A model generated the notes under the pieces. That model did not search any database and had not been told where the DNA came from. It was given only the letters and a program-made list of their open reading frames with translations. Below, piece by piece: positions 8,115 through 16,978 of a stretch of 64,000 nt of DNA. Position numbers and translations under genes: made by a program. Position 1 is the stretch's first letter. Each line of letters begins with the position of its first letter. The stretch comes from Pyrobaculum neutrophilum V24Sta (GTDB lineage Archaea; Thermoproteota; Thermoprotei; Thermoproteales; Thermoproteaceae), in assembly GCF_000019805.1 (NCBI RefSeq), contig NC_010525.1, positions 1,705,824 through 1,769,823 of the forward strand, read 5' to 3'.

Positions 8115-8309
8115 GTGACAAGGTGGATCCTGAAGTGCACAGTCTGCGGGGAGGAGAGGGAGCTGGAGGCTGGGTTCAACTTAACGCTCCTCGGGGGCAA
8201 GGTCTATCTATACTGCAGAAGGTGTAGAGCCAACAGAGAACATCTCGTGTTGGGCTGTGCGGAGCCCGACGACCTCTGCCCCACCGTGGGGGCAGACGTC
8301 ATTGACTAA
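8115..8309 (+). CDS. Small zinc-ribbon protein (64 aa)
   Basis: Short protein with two metal-binding pairs, LKCTVCGEERE and LYCRRCRANRE, separated by about 24 residues, followed by a C-terminal CAEPDDLC. This is a zinc ribbon of unknown role. The GTG start is about 25 bases after the A+T tract at 8082-8097. It lies just after the ATP-grasp ligase and overlaps the end of the opposite short gene at 8299-8460 by 11 bases. Confidence 0.65.
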   Translation: MTRWILKCTVCGEERELEAGFNLTLLGGKVYLYCRRCRANREHLVLGCAEPDDLCPTVGADVID

Positions 8310-8460
8310 ACCTCAGCGCGAGCTCTCCTAGGAGCCTCGCGAGGTGGGGCGCGCTGAGCCTAAGCTTGTCTACCGCAGTTCTAACGTCCTCGTTGGGAGA
8401 GACGCCGTATCTCTGTAGCATATAGGCGTGAGGCCCCAACACAGTATACACCGACGCCAT
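8299..8460 (-). CDS. Small hypothetical protein (53 aa)
   Basis: The reverse strand carries a 54-codon frame from ATG 8460 (or GTG 8466) to TGA 8299. The peptide starts MASVYTVLGPHAYMLQRYGV and continues with a helical segment containing RTAVDKLRLSAPHLARLLGE. A TTTTTAAAA box at 8478-8487 lies about 22-24 bases before the ATG, the normal leaderless spacing. The frame otherwise fills a gap of about 195 bases between two genes. No homologue is recognised; a real gene is likely but not certain. Confidence 0.5.
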   Translation of the reverse strand: MASVYTVLGPHAYMLQRYGVSPNEDVRTAVDKLRLSAPHLARLLGELALRFSQ

Positions 8461-8504
8461 GTACACGGCGTATATCCATTTTAAAAAATGCTCCGTAGCG
8501 CCGT

Positions 8505-9176
8505 TTAACAGATGAGGCGTAGCTGGATTATGCTGCTCGTGATTAGGTGGCTCAGCGCGTTTATGCTACCGAGTGTGTTTAAGACCTTGCCCAACTCCTC
8601 GGCCTCCGACTCGTCCAACTTGTCGAGAAGGCGCTTGGCCTCAAGCCGCTCCCTCTTCTTTTCAAGCTCCGCCTTCAGCTGAGCCAGGGATTGGCCCACC
8701 GACGCTATGCTCTTCTCCATGTCTATACAAGCGGCCCTAAGCCTCTTCTCCCTCTCCTGTAGCCGCTTTATCTGCTCGTTGTATATATCCATCCCGATGA
8801 CGCCCTTCACCAGAGCCTCCTCTAGCTTGTGGTAGGACTTGTCCAACTCGGCGCGGGACCTCCTCAGGTCTTCGATCATCTTGTTCACCTCCCGCATCTT
8901 TATCTCGAAGAACTTGGGGAGGGCCGCCACGTCTAGATCTACATATTCTCTGGCTATCTTCACCCTGATGTTGGATGTGTCTAACACATAGCTGGTGCCC
9001 CCAGCGTCTTTCACCTCTATGGACACCAGCTTCTTCCTCTTGATGTCGAACTCTCCCTTCTCCGCCACGCCGACCAACAACACGCCGCCTATATACACCG
9101 GCTTGCCTCTCACGGTGGGCAACTTGGCTTCCTTTTTCTCCTGGCGCGCCACTGAGGAGAAAATCCTCCAAACCAC
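8505..9176 (-). CDS. PRC-barrel-like plus coiled-coil protein (CdvA-like architecture)
   Basis: This is a 223-residue protein. Residues 18-75 form a small beta domain (RGKPVYIGGVLLVGVAEKG ... LVSIEVKD ... SYVLDTSNIRV) resembling a PRC barrel. From about residue 85 to 190 it is a long charged coiled coil (EIKMREVNKMIEDLRRSRAE; AQLKAELEKKRERLEAKRL). This order is the one described for CdvA, the membrane-recruiting cell-division protein of Sulfolobales. Homology is inferred only from architecture. The GTG at 9176 follows a TTTTAATAC box by about 20 bases; an upstream extension to 9269 would overlap the divergent glycosylase. Confidence 0.62.
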   Translation of the reverse strand: MVWRIFSSVARQEKKEAKLPTVRGKPVYIGGVLLVGVAEKGEFDIKRKKLVSIEVKDAGGTSYVLDTSNIRVKIAREYVDLDVAALPKFFEIKMREVNKMIEDLRRSRAELDKSYHKLEEALVKGVIGMDIYNEQIKRLQEREKRLRAACIDMEKSIASVGQSLAQLKAELEKKRERLEAKRLLDKLDESEAEELGKVLNTLGSINALSHLITSSIIQLRLIC

Positions 9177-9234
9177 GTCTCTAGCCGCCGGCGTATTAAA
9201 ACCCCAAGACTTAAGATAGGTTGTAATTCGCCTC

Positions 9235-9807
9235 GTGGAGGCGCTACACGACGCCATTAGGAGGTGCACTAAGTGTCCCCTCCACCTCCACAGGAGAAAC
9301 GCTGTGCCGGGCGAGGGGAGGGCGAGACTCGGCGTTATGGTCGTCGGCGAAGCGCCGGGCGCCGCCGAGGATGCCGAGGGGAGGCCCTTCGTGGGGGCGG
9401 CGGGGAGTCTACTTACGAAGACGCTGGCGAAGCTCGGCGTGTCTAGAGATGACCTCTACATCACCAACGTGGTCAAGTGTAGACCTCCCAACAACCGGAC
9501 CCCCACTAGGGAGGAGGTGGAGGCTTGCCTCCCCTACCTCCTTAAGCAGATCGAGCTGGTTAAGCCCAGGAGGGTCCTAGCGCTTGGTCTCGTAAGCGCC
9601 AAGGCTCTGCTGGGGCTCATTGGCAGGGAGGTGGAGAAGGTTGGGGAGGTCAGGGGGAGGTGTTTCCCGGGCCGCATCTCTGGGGTGGAGCTGGAGGTTT
9701 GTGTGACGTATCACCCAGCCGCCGTGTTGAGGAACCCCAACCTCAGGGGGAGGTTTGAGGGGGATCTCGCGCTGTTTCTCGGCGGCGGTCTAGAGCGCTA
9801 TCTCTAA
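9235..9807 (+). CDS. udg: Uracil-DNA glycosylase, family 4 (iron-sulfur UDGa)
   Basis: This 190-residue enzyme removes uracil from DNA, important where heat deaminates cytosine. Motif 1 is GEAPGAAEDAEGRPFVG and the uracil-binding end motif is TYHPAAVLRNP. Four cysteines fit the 4Fe-4S cluster: C11 and C14 in RRCTKCPLH, one in VVKCRPPNNR-EEVEAC and one near RGRCFPG. The GTG start lies about 24 bases after the CTTAAGATA box at 9208-9216. It is divergent from the coiled-coil protein gene. Confidence 0.93.
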   Translation: MEALHDAIRRCTKCPLHLHRRNAVPGEGRARLGVMVVGEAPGAAEDAEGRPFVGAAGSLLTKTLAKLGVSRDDLYITNVVKCRPPNNRTPTREEVEACLPYLLKQIELVKPRRVLALGLVSAKALLGLIGREVEKVGEVRGRCFPGRISGVELEVCVTYHPAAVLRNPNLRGRFEGDLALFLGGGLERYL

Positions 9808-9828
9808 TTTATATAGGGGTTCCAACTT

Positions 9829-10716
9829 GTGGATTTTTCCTGCTTTAGGCGTGGATGCACGACGGCCGACCACCTGAGCGAGTTTGACTACTGCACAAGC
9901 CGCTTCGGGGCGGAGAGGGTCAAGAAGGCGCTTGTGGATCTGGCGCCGGAGCACATGGCCGTCCTACAGAGGTTTAGGCTAAACTGGCTAAGCACCAAGA
10001 ACCCCGTCTACATGTTTCTATCGGGGAGCGTCGTCGTCGACTGCATATGGGAGGACTCCCTCTGTAGACACCTGGAGGCTATACGGTCTGCTGGAGCCGC
10101 AGATAGGGCTGGGAGCCTCTACTACCTGCCGTACACCCTCCTGTCGGAGGAGGTCGTTGAAAATCTGCCGCTACCGGAGGTGTCTGAGGAGGAGTACGAG
10201 ATAAAGAAGTTCTTTGTGGTTAGCCTCAGGGGGGTCTCCGGCGAGGGCGAAGCCGTTGAGAACCTCGCTAGGTTTCTGGAGGCGGCTCCCGTGTTTCTAG
10301 GCAGGAGGGTGGCCCGGGTCGTGAGGGGGGTTCCCCACATCCCGCAGCTCGCCAATAGATACACCGAGAAGATCGACATCCTCCTGAAGTCCACAGACGG
10401 CGCGTTGACGGGGTTTGGGTACATGGACGTGTCTAAGACCCACCACCTCGGCTTCTCCAAGGCCAAGAGCCTCCTCCTGTATGGGCTGGACTACGTGGTG
10501 GTGCTTCACCCCTACGTCGACAGGGCTTTCCACAGGGAGGTTGCCAACAGAGTTAAGAACCGGTGGGATATCTCGGAGGTGGGATACGCCGTGTTTAACC
10601 CCCTGGAGGAGGAGCTGTACTTCTACAAGCTGCCTAGGCCGAACCGCTACCTCAGGATGAGCGCCTCGGCGCAGAGGCAGTCGAGCATAATACGTAGCTA
10701 CATAGAGTCTCTATGA
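9829..10716 (+). CDS. Hypothetical protein (295 aa)
   Basis: I do not recognise the family. The N-terminus is cysteine-rich (CFRRGCTTADH, YCTSRFG). The middle contains YTEKIDILLKSTDG followed by FGYMDVSKTHHLG and YGLDYVVVLHPYVD, an order (acid, acid-x-lysine, hydrophobic strand) that faintly recalls PD-(D/E)XK nuclease folds, but this is only a guess. The GTG start is about 20 bases after a TTTATATAG box. Its stop overlaps the ATG of the DUF2070 gene (ATGA), so the two form an operon. Confidence 0.55.
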   Translation: MDFSCFRRGCTTADHLSEFDYCTSRFGAERVKKALVDLAPEHMAVLQRFRLNWLSTKNPVYMFLSGSVVVDCIWEDSLCRHLEAIRSAGAADRAGSLYYLPYTLLSEEVVENLPLPEVSEEEYEIKKFFVVSLRGVSGEGEAVENLARFLEAAPVFLGRRVARVVRGVPHIPQLANRYTEKIDILLKSTDGALTGFGYMDVSKTHHLGFSKAKSLLLYGLDYVVVLHPYVDRAFHREVANRVKNRWDISEVGYAVFNPLEEELYFYKLPRPNRYLRMSASAQRQSSIIRSYIESL

Positions 10717-12323
10717 GGGCCTTCGAAAGGGGCTACTACCTCCTCTTTGGGAGATCGGGCTTGAGAGTTGCCCTCTACGCCACCTTGTTGCTGGCGGCGT
10801 TGGCGGTTGTGGAGGGGCTTGTCCACCACCTGGCCCCCCTCCTCTACGCCTTGTATGCCGCGGGTCTCTTCTCCATCCTCCTGGCGGTGGATCGGGCCGT
10901 GGTTAACCCCAGGAGGTCTTACTACGTCGCCGCCGTGTCGACCGCAGCCACAGCCGCGCTAGATGTGGCCTTTGGGAAGCCGCCTCTCGCCTTCGCCCTC
11001 GTGGGGGCCATAGTCAGCGCCTTGGTGATCCAGTCGCTACGGTGCGAGCTACCGGCCTTCGTCCTGCCGCTTGCCTTCGCGGCTACTGTGTACTACGCGA
11101 TGGGGCGCCCCGTGCTTGCCGTCTTGGCCTTATCCTATGCCTTAGTCATATACGGCTTGAAGCCGGTTATTCGGAGGTGGGCGGGGGGGATAGACGCCGT
11201 CTGTATGTTTTCAAGCTTCATATATTCGGTTTTCGCCGGAGACGACGGGATCGAGGACGTCTTTAGGGAGCTGGGGAGGGTGGAGAGGGTGCCTCTCCAC
11301 GTCTATCTCGTGGGCGGCCGCCACGTGGTGGTTGTGTCGGACTTCCACCCAGGCCCCTTTAGGCATATCGGCGGCGGATCGCTGGTCGACGTCCTTAACA
11401 GGGAGGTGGAGGGCACCGGCTTCCGGTTTACGTTTCTACACGGCGTTGGTAGCCACGAGCGGGACCCCGTCACTGGGGAGGGCGTGAGGAAGATAGCCGC
11501 GGCTGTGAAATCGGCCGTTTTGGAGATGACGGACGGACGGCCTCCCCAGGGGGTGCGGCCCGCGGAGGTGGTCTCGGGCGACGTGAAGATCGTCGGCTTT
11601 AGCCTGGGGACCGCCCCCCACCTCGCCGTGGTGAGCAGGTTGAGGTCGGCCTCGGACGACATCCCTCTGTGGGTCGCCAAGAGGGTTAACCCCGGGAGCT
11701 ATCTGCTCGTGGACGCTCAGAACAAGTTCGACGGCGTTGTCCAGTGGCTTGAGGAAGACGTGAAGGCGCTTTCCGAGGGCCTTAGGGTGTTGCAGGGATC
11801 TCCACAGTGTCGTAGCTTCTCGGTCGGGGTTGGGAAGGTGGGGGGAGAGGCTCTGGATCCTCTCGGCCACGAGATCGGCCCCGGCGGCGTTTCGGCGATT
11901 GTGAACGAATGCGATGGGGAGAGGGCTCTGCTGGTGGTGTTCGACGGGAACAACCTAGACTGGGGGCTCTACGGGAAGATCGTGGATAGATATCGGAGGC
12001 GGGGGTACGCCGTGGTTGAGGTGGCCACCACCGACACACATAGGGCCACTGGGGTTGGGTTCGGCAGGGGGTATAGGATCGTCGGCGAGCACATCGACCA
12101 CGGGAAGATCTTGGAGGCCGTGGACCTAGCTGTGGCGGAGGCCGAGCGCCTCCTCGGCCCACACGCCGTCTCCTACAGAAGGGTGGAGGTGGAGGCTGAG
12201 GTGATGGGGGAGGAGGGGTTTAGGAAAATACAGCGCGCCGTGAGGATCTACAAGAGGGTTGGGGGGCTGGTGCTGGGCGCGGTCTTTCTAGCGCCTACGG
12301 CGTTGGTCACGCTGTTTGCATAA
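10713..12323 (+). CDS. DUF2070 family membrane protein
   Basis: This is a 536-residue archaeal protein with an N-terminal membrane domain (about six hydrophobic helices in residues 15-175) and a large soluble domain. The soluble part carries VVVVSDFHPGPFRHIGGG, LHGVGSHERDPVTG and a late TTDTHRATGVGFGRGY, sequences typical of the DUF2070 family. A C-terminal hydrophobic segment (VGGLVLGAVFLAPTALV) closes the protein. The histidines and aspartates in the soluble part look like a metal-dependent active site, but no reaction is known to me. It is translationally coupled to the preceding unknown gene. Confidence 0.82.
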   Translation: MRAFERGYYLLFGRSGLRVALYATLLLAALAVVEGLVHHLAPLLYALYAAGLFSILLAVDRAVVNPRRSYYVAAVSTAATAALDVAFGKPPLAFALVGAIVSALVIQSLRCELPAFVLPLAFAATVYYAMGRPVLAVLALSYALVIYGLKPVIRRWAGGIDAVCMFSSFIYSVFAGDDGIEDVFRELGRVERVPLHVYLVGGRHVVVVSDFHPGPFRHIGGGSLVDVLNREVEGTGFRFTFLHGVGSHERDPVTGEGVRKIAAAVKSAVLEMTDGRPPQGVRPAEVVSGDVKIVGFSLGTAPHLAVVSRLRSASDDIPLWVAKRVNPGSYLLVDAQNKFDGVVQWLEEDVKALSEGLRVLQGSPQCRSFSVGVGKVGGEALDPLGHEIGPGGVSAIVNECDGERALLVVFDGNNLDWGLYGKIVDRYRRRGYAVVEVATTDTHRATGVGFGRGYRIVGEHIDHGKILEAVDLAVAEAERLLGPHAVSYRRVEVEAEVMGEEGFRKIQRAVRIYKRVGGLVLGAVFLAPTALVTLFA

Positions 12324-12352
12324 GGTTTATAAATGGCTACTGGGGTGTGGCC

Positions 12353-12817
12353 ATGACACACAAATCACCTACGTCTGAGGCCGTTCTCGAATACCTGGAG
12401 TCCATGATGGAGAGGCTAGAGCAGTGGGTCAAGGAGCAGGAGAGGCAGGTGAAGGAGCTTGAGAGCCATGGCGACGCCATGAAGACCGCGGATAGGCTTG
12501 AGCTCCTCTACTCGGCCCAGGCGATGTTGGGCTACATCGCTAGGGTGTTGAAGGACTTCGAGTCTTGGCTCAGCAACCCCGTTGTCACCTCTGTCATGCC
12601 TGAGGACATGTTGAGGAGGCTTGAGGCTATGTTGAGAGAGGTCGCCATAAAGTTCGTACAGGTGGATATAGCCCACACTAGCGAGTACAGGGAGCTACTC
12701 TCCAAGTTCGCACGCGAGGGCAAGGTGCCGAGCGTCCTCCTTTTGTACATACAGCAGAGGCCGCAGCCTCCGCAGAGGAGGAGGGGGGAGGAGGGGGAGA
12801 CCCCCAGGTTCTTCTAG
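12353..12817 (+). CDS. DUF2153-like coiled-coil protein
   Basis: This is a 154-residue, mostly helical protein: EAVLEYLESMMERLEQWVKE, then LEAMLREVAIKFVQVDIAHT, and a basic/proline-rich tail (QQRPQPPQRRRGEEGE). It resembles the small crenarchaeal DUF2153 proteins, whose function is unknown. The ATG at 12353 lies about 24 bases after GGTTTATAAATGG; a GTG six bases upstream is the alternative. It converges with the Trm5-like gene (4-base overlap). Confidence 0.65.
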   Translation: MTHKSPTSEAVLEYLESMMERLEQWVKEQERQVKELESHGDAMKTADRLELLYSAQAMLGYIARVLKDFESWLSNPVVTSVMPEDMLRRLEAMLREVAIKFVQVDIAHTSEYRELLSKFAREGKVPSVLLLYIQQRPQPPQRRRGEEGETPRFF

Positions 12818-13635
12818 CGTTTATACACGTCTACTCTGACCTTGTACACGCCTGGGGCGTAGTCTCTAACCACCCTCCTCCCAACTATCTGGCAGTCTGG
12901 GCAGACCCCCCGTACGATCTCTTCGGCCTCTCTGTATGGGTCCTCGGCCTTGCCCGTGTGGTAGAAGTGGACTACACCTCCTTTCTCTAGGCAGTCCAAA
13001 GCCAGGGGGAGGTACCTGTAGGCCCCCAGGGGGAGGGTCAGAATCACCCTGTCGAACTTTTTCCTAAAGAGCGGCCCCACCTCCGCCACGTCCCCGTGGA
13101 CCGCCACGGCGTTTCTGATCTTGTTGATGCGGAAGTTCTCCACCATGTATCTGAAGCCCCAGGGGTTGAGCTCCACCGCCACGATAAGCCTCGGCTTTGC
13201 GAATTTGGCTATCGCGATGGCGTAAGGCGCAACCCCCGCGAAGAGGTAGAGCACCCTCTCGCCCTCTCCCACCCTCCTAGCCACGTCTAGCCTATCTGTT
13301 TGATCTCTGGAGGAGAAGTAGACCTTGGTTGGGTCGACCTTTATGTAGTAGCCGTGTTCCCTGTGGAGAACCTCCGTGGGACCCTCTATCAGCACCTCGA
13401 AGTTGTAGAGCCTGTAGTCGCCGGTGCGGCCCCCCATCTTTCTCAACACGGCCTTTACATGCTTATTCATCCCAACGATGGCCTCGGCGACCTTGTGCTT
13501 ATACTGCTCCAGCTCCGGCGGTATCTCTACGATTGCCACCGCGCCGCCTCTGGAGCCCACCACCTCGAAGGAGGTTGGAACCTTGTCAAGTAGCTCAGGC
13601 GGGACGACGCCCTGGAGACGCCGTTTGAGAGCCAC
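12814..13635 (-). CDS. trm5: Trm5/Tyw2-family tRNA methyltransferase
   Basis: This 273-residue class I methyltransferase has the D2-D3 layout of archaeal Trm5. An N-terminal part contains YNFEVLIEGPTEVLHREHG and KVYFSSRDQTDR, followed by motif I VLYLFAGVAPYAIAIAKF and VAVELNPWGFRYMVENFRIN. The catalytic-site segment reads DRVILTLPLGAYRYLPL, where Trm5 usually has a NLP-type motif. Trm5 makes m1G37 next to the anticodon, and related enzymes take part in wyosine synthesis. The T in place of N makes the exact product uncertain. The GTG start at 13635 follows a TTTAAAAC box. Confidence 0.82.
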   Translation of the reverse strand: MALKRRLQGVVPPELLDKVPTSFEVVGSRGGAVAIVEIPPELEQYKHKVAEAIVGMNKHVKAVLRKMGGRTGDYRLYNFEVLIEGPTEVLHREHGYYIKVDPTKVYFSSRDQTDRLDVARRVGEGERVLYLFAGVAPYAIAIAKFAKPRLIVAVELNPWGFRYMVENFRINKIRNAVAVHGDVAEVGPLFRKKFDRVILTLPLGAYRYLPLALDCLEKGGVVHFYHTGKAEDPYREAEEIVRGVCPDCQIVGRRVVRDYAPGVYKVRVDVYKR

Positions 13636-13764
13636 GGTCTTTAATGGCCGTTTTAAATATGTCCGTCCCTGACCCTATCTTCACACCTCCGTGTGGTAAG
13701 TTTTCGCCACCCTAGATGTGCGTTGTTGTAGTTAAAAATATATACCCCGGGCCGGGATCTACCT

Positions 13765-14757
13765 GTGTCTTCTAGGAAGAAGAAAGACGCCGAGGTGGCT
13801 CAAGCGTCTGTGGAGGTCAACCCAGACCTCGACGTGGAGGAGCTGGAGGGGGTGGGGAGGGTTACTGGGGCTAAGCTGAAGGAGAGGGGGTTCTTCACGG
13901 TTAGAGATGTGGCTTTCGCCTCTGTTAAAGAGCTGGCTGAGGTTGTGGGGAACGAGGAGAGAGCGCTCCAGATCGTGGAGGCGGCTAGGAAGATGCTTGG
14001 CCTCCACTCCTTCGTCTCCGCGCTTGAGGTGTATGAGAGGAGGAAGACGATTAGGCGTATATCGACCGGCGTGAAGGCCCTCGACGAGCTGCTGGGCGGG
14101 GGCATCGAGACGCGCGCCGTGACCGAGGTGGCTGGGGAGTTCGGCTCTGGTAAGACACAGCTGTGCCACCAACTCGCCGTCATGGTGCAGTTGCCCGAGG
14201 AGAGGGGCGGCCTCGGCGCAAAGGCCATATACATCGACACCGAGAACACCTTCCGCCCAGAGCGTATAATGCAGATAGCGAAGGCCAGGGGGCTGGACCC
14301 CGACCAAGCCCTCAACAACATATTCTACGCCAGAGCCTACTCCTCGGACCACCAGATGATCCTGGTGGATCAAGCCAAGTCCATAATCAAGCAGAACAAC
14401 GTGGCGCTCCTCGTGGTAGACTCCGTCATCGCCCACTTCAGATCCGAGTTCCCGGGAAGGGAGAACTTGGCCGAAAGGCAACAGAAGCTCAACAAACACG
14501 TGGCTGACCTCCTACGTCTGGCGGACGCCTACGACGTGGCCGTGGTGATTACGAACCAGGTGATGGCTCAGCCGGACGTCTTCTTTGGAAACCCGCTGAG
14601 GCCAGCCGGCGGCAACATCTTGGCACACGGCGCTACCTACCGCCTCTGGCTAAGGAAGTCGAAGGAAAACATCAGAATCGCCAAGATCTTCGACAGCCCA
14701 TACCACCCAGAGGGCGAGGTGTCGTTTAGGATCACCGAGGAGGGCCTTGTGGACTAG
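13765..14757 (+). CDS. radA: DNA repair and recombination protein RadA
   Basis: This 330-residue archaeal recombinase is orthologous to Rad51/RecA and forms ATP-dependent filaments on single-stranded DNA. Residues 20-80 hold the helix-hairpin-helix domain ([20 protein letters not shown]). Walker A is GEFGSGKT at residues 124-131 and Walker B is VALLVVDSV; the sequence [11 protein letters not shown] and the C-terminal [17 protein letters not shown] are typical. The GTG start lies about 26 bases after the TTAAAAATATATA box. Its 3' end overlaps the opposite hypothetical gene by 26 bases. Confidence 0.97.
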   Translation: MSSRKKKDAEVAQASVEVNPDLDVEELEGVGRVTGAKLKERGFFTVRDVAFASVKELAEVVGNEERALQIVEAARKMLGLHSFVSALEVYERRKTIRRISTGVKALDELLGGGIETRAVTEVAGEFGSGKTQLCHQLAVMVQLPEERGGLGAKAIYIDTENTFRPERIMQIAKARGLDPDQALNNIFYARAYSSDHQMILVDQAKSIIKQNNVALLVVDSVIAHFRSEFPGRENLAERQQKLNKHVADLLRLADAYDVAVVITNQVMAQPDVFFGNPLRPAGGNILAHGATYRLWLRKSKENIRIAKIFDSPYHPEGEVSFRITEEGLVD

Positions 14758-15334
14758 CCGCGAGGATTAGCCAGTTGTAGATGGGGAGGAACCTGAAGTT
14801 AGCCGCCGCGAATTCCCAAAACTGCCGGTATAGCCCGTAGATGGGGTGTTGAGAGAGGCTCTCAAGTAGCCTCAGCGCGTCGGAGGTGCGCCCAGCCACG
14901 GCGAGGCTAAACGAGCCGTCCACAGCCAGGGTTCTCACCAGCGTGTATGCCACCGTGTCTCCCTCCACCACCTCCGGCCGCGCCCTCTCAACCACGAGGT
15001 CGGGCCGCCTCTCCGCCACCAGCGCGTCCAGGAGGCGCCTTAGAAGCGCCAGAGAAAGCTCGTAGGCCAGCTCGTCGGGCTCCACCTCGGGGGGGACCGC
15101 CCAGACCTCGCCCAGCTGGGGATCGGAGAGGGCCTTCGCGAGGGCGGCCTCCCGCATCACCCTGTAGACGTCTAGGGGGAGGGAGACCTTTAGGAGGAGG
15201 ACGTCCTCCGTCTCCAGCTTTGTCTCCTCTGCGCCGACGACTACCACGTCTATGGGCGACGCCAGCGCCTCCACAGCCTCTTTGACGGCCCTCACCACGT
15301 CCTCCTCCGCCACGCCAACGACGACGATCTCCAC
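14732..15334 (-). CDS. Hypothetical protein (200 aa)
   Basis: No family is recognised. It starts [20 protein letters not shown], a beta-alpha unit, continues with [20 protein letters not shown] and ends with an aromatic segment ([18 protein letters not shown]). The GTG at 15334 is the right distance from an ATTTATAAGC box at 15352-15362; the longer frame to 15373 would put the start upstream of the TATA element. It overlaps radA tail to tail. Confidence 0.58.
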   Translation of the reverse strand: MEIVVVGVAEEDVVRAVKEAVEALASPIDVVVVGAEETKLETEDVLLLKVSLPLDVYRVMREAALAKALSDPQLGEVWAVPPEVEPDELAYELSLALLRRLLDALVAERRPDLVVERARPEVVEGDTVAYTLVRTLAVDGSFSLAVAGRTSDALRLLESLSQHPIYGLYRQFWEFAAANFRFLPIYNWLILAASPQGPPR

Positions 15335-15382
15335 GGCCCCGCCGCGGTAAATGCTTATAAATGGATTGCCCAAGAGAATAGT

Positions 15383-16978
15383 ATGCCATCGCCCAGCTTC
15401 GACGTGGTCTTAACCACCGACCGTTCGATGATGTCCAACTACCACAGGAAGGAGTTCCTCGGCTTTGGGACTACGGGGCCCGTCTTTGTGGAGCTCCCCT
15501 TCGGCTTCTCAGAGAGGTTCCACTCCTTCCTCTTCGCGCCTAAGGTCAAGGTGGATAGGTGGGGGAGGCCGCTCGAGGCGCCCTACGGAATGCGGAAGAT
15601 CGAAGCCAAGTTGCTCGACTCCGGGATCAACGCCGCAGTGATAGACCCAGACCACGTCCATAGGTACATACCCAGGGCCAAGGTCCTGATGTTGAGCCAC
15701 CACGACTACTTCGGGCTGAATCCGCCAAGCAGCACGTGGGGCGTGATCGTGGGGAAGGAGCCGATGAACGCCATGTTCTTCAAGAGGTTTATGGAGAAGA
15801 TCGCGCCTGCTGTGAAAGAGGCGAAGGCGAAAAACGGGCTTAGGGTTATCGTAGGGGGGCCCGCGGCGTGGCAGTGGCTCTACTTCCCGGAGCTGGTGGA
15901 GAGGTGGGGTATAGACACCGTATTTGACGGAGAGGGGGAAAAACTGATAGTAGGCCTTGTGAAAAACGCCATCGAGGGGAAGCCCTTGCCGAGATACATC
16001 TACGTGGGGGTACAGGAGGCGCCTGACATCTCGGAGATCTCCACCATAAAGTACCCCAGCGTAAACGGGCTTGTAGAAATAGGCAGGGGCTGCCCAAGGG
16101 GTTGCGCCTTCTGCTCAGTCACGCTGAGGGCGATGAGGTGGTACCCCCTGGATAAGATAGAGGAGGAGCTGAGGGTAAACGCCAGAGCTGGCGTCATCGA
16201 CGGCTTGCTCCACGCCGACGAGGTTCCCCTGTACGGCTCCGCTGGCGTTGAGCCAAACCCCGAGAAGCTCATAGCTCTACACAGGTTGGCCAAGCGGTAC
16301 TACAGGAAGGTGGGGTGGAGCCACACCACATTAGTGGCCGTGTATCACGGCGAGAAGAAGATGGGCAGGCTTTTTACAAAGCTTTCCGAGATCATAATAG
16401 ACGAGCACCAGGACTGGTGGGGGGCACAGATAGGGCTTGAGACAGGCTCGGTCCGCCTGGCGCGGAAGATAATGCCGGGCAAGGCGGCGCCCTACAAGAT
16501 AGACCAGTGGCACGAGATAGTGACAGAGGCCGCCGCGGTTATGCACGAGATTAGGCTTATCCCCGCCATAACGCTGATCGTTGGGCTTCCCGACGAACAG
16601 CCGGAAGACGTCGTGGAGACCATCGAGCTTGTGGAGAGGCTTAGGCCGTATAGGAGCCTCATCGTGCCTCTGTTCTACGTCCCCATGAGCCACGTGAAAA
16701 GCGAGAAGACGGGGTGGCTAGACAAGGTGAATCTGTACCCAGAGCACGTAGATCTGCTAAAGGTGGTGGCTAGGCACTCCATACACTGGGCTAAGGACAT
16801 AGTGAACAGGTTCTACTTCAAAGGCCCCCACTACATACCGCTGAAGTTCCTGGTAAACTACTTCATAAACTACGTCGAGAAGAGGATGGAGAAGATAGAG
16901 GAGGATGTGGAGCGCTACAAGGAGGTTCTTAGACAGAGGAGGGCCGCCTCGAGAAAGGAGGTGATAACTTTTGCCTAG
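15383..16978 (+). CDS. B12-binding-type radical SAM enzyme
   Basis: This is a 531-residue protein. The N-terminal 200 residues look like a cobalamin-binding Rossmann domain (AKLLDSGINAAVIDPDHV; LRVIVGGPAAWQWLYFPEL; DTVFDGEGE). The radical SAM motif is GRGCPRGCAFCS near residue 237 (CxxxCxxC), followed by HADEVPLYGS and GLETGSVRLARKIMPG. A C-terminal helical part ends in a coiled coil (NYVEKRMEKIEEDVERYKEV). The opening VVLTTDRSMMSNYHRKEFLG is characteristic of an archaeal group which I think is related to the GDGT-ring and tetraether synthases (Grs, Tes), but I cannot confirm this. The TTTATAA box at 15352-15362 also serves this start. Confidence 0.8.
   Translation: MPSPSFDVVLTTDRSMMSNYHRKEFLGFGTTGPVFVELPFGFSERFHSFLFAPKVKVDRWGRPLEAPYGMRKIEAKLLDSGINAAVIDPDHVHRYIPRAKVLMLSHHDYFGLNPPSSTWGVIVGKEPMNAMFFKRFMEKIAPAVKEAKAKNGLRVIVGGPAAWQWLYFPELVERWGIDTVFDGEGEKLIVGLVKNAIEGKPLPRYIYVGVQEAPDISEISTIKYPSVNGLVEIGRGCPRGCAFCSVTLRAMRWYPLDKIEEELRVNARAGVIDGLLHADEVPLYGSAGVEPNPEKLIALHRLAKRYYRKVGWSHTTLVAVYHGEKKMGRLFTKLSEIIIDEHQDWWGAQIGLETGSVRLARKIMPGKAAPYKIDQWHEIVTEAAAVMHEIRLIPAITLIVGLPDEQPEDVVETIELVERLRPYRSLIVPLFYVPMSHVKSEKTGWLDKVNLYPEHVDLLKVVARHSIHWAKDIVNRFYFKGPHYIPLKFLVNYFINYVEKRMEKIEEDVERYKEVLRQRRAASRKEVITFA

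Noticed and set aside
13682..13695. CACAC-CTCC-GTGTG hairpin upstream of radA
   Set aside because: Only a 5-bp stem with a 4-base loop, no U-tract; a terminator or regulatory role cannot be supported.
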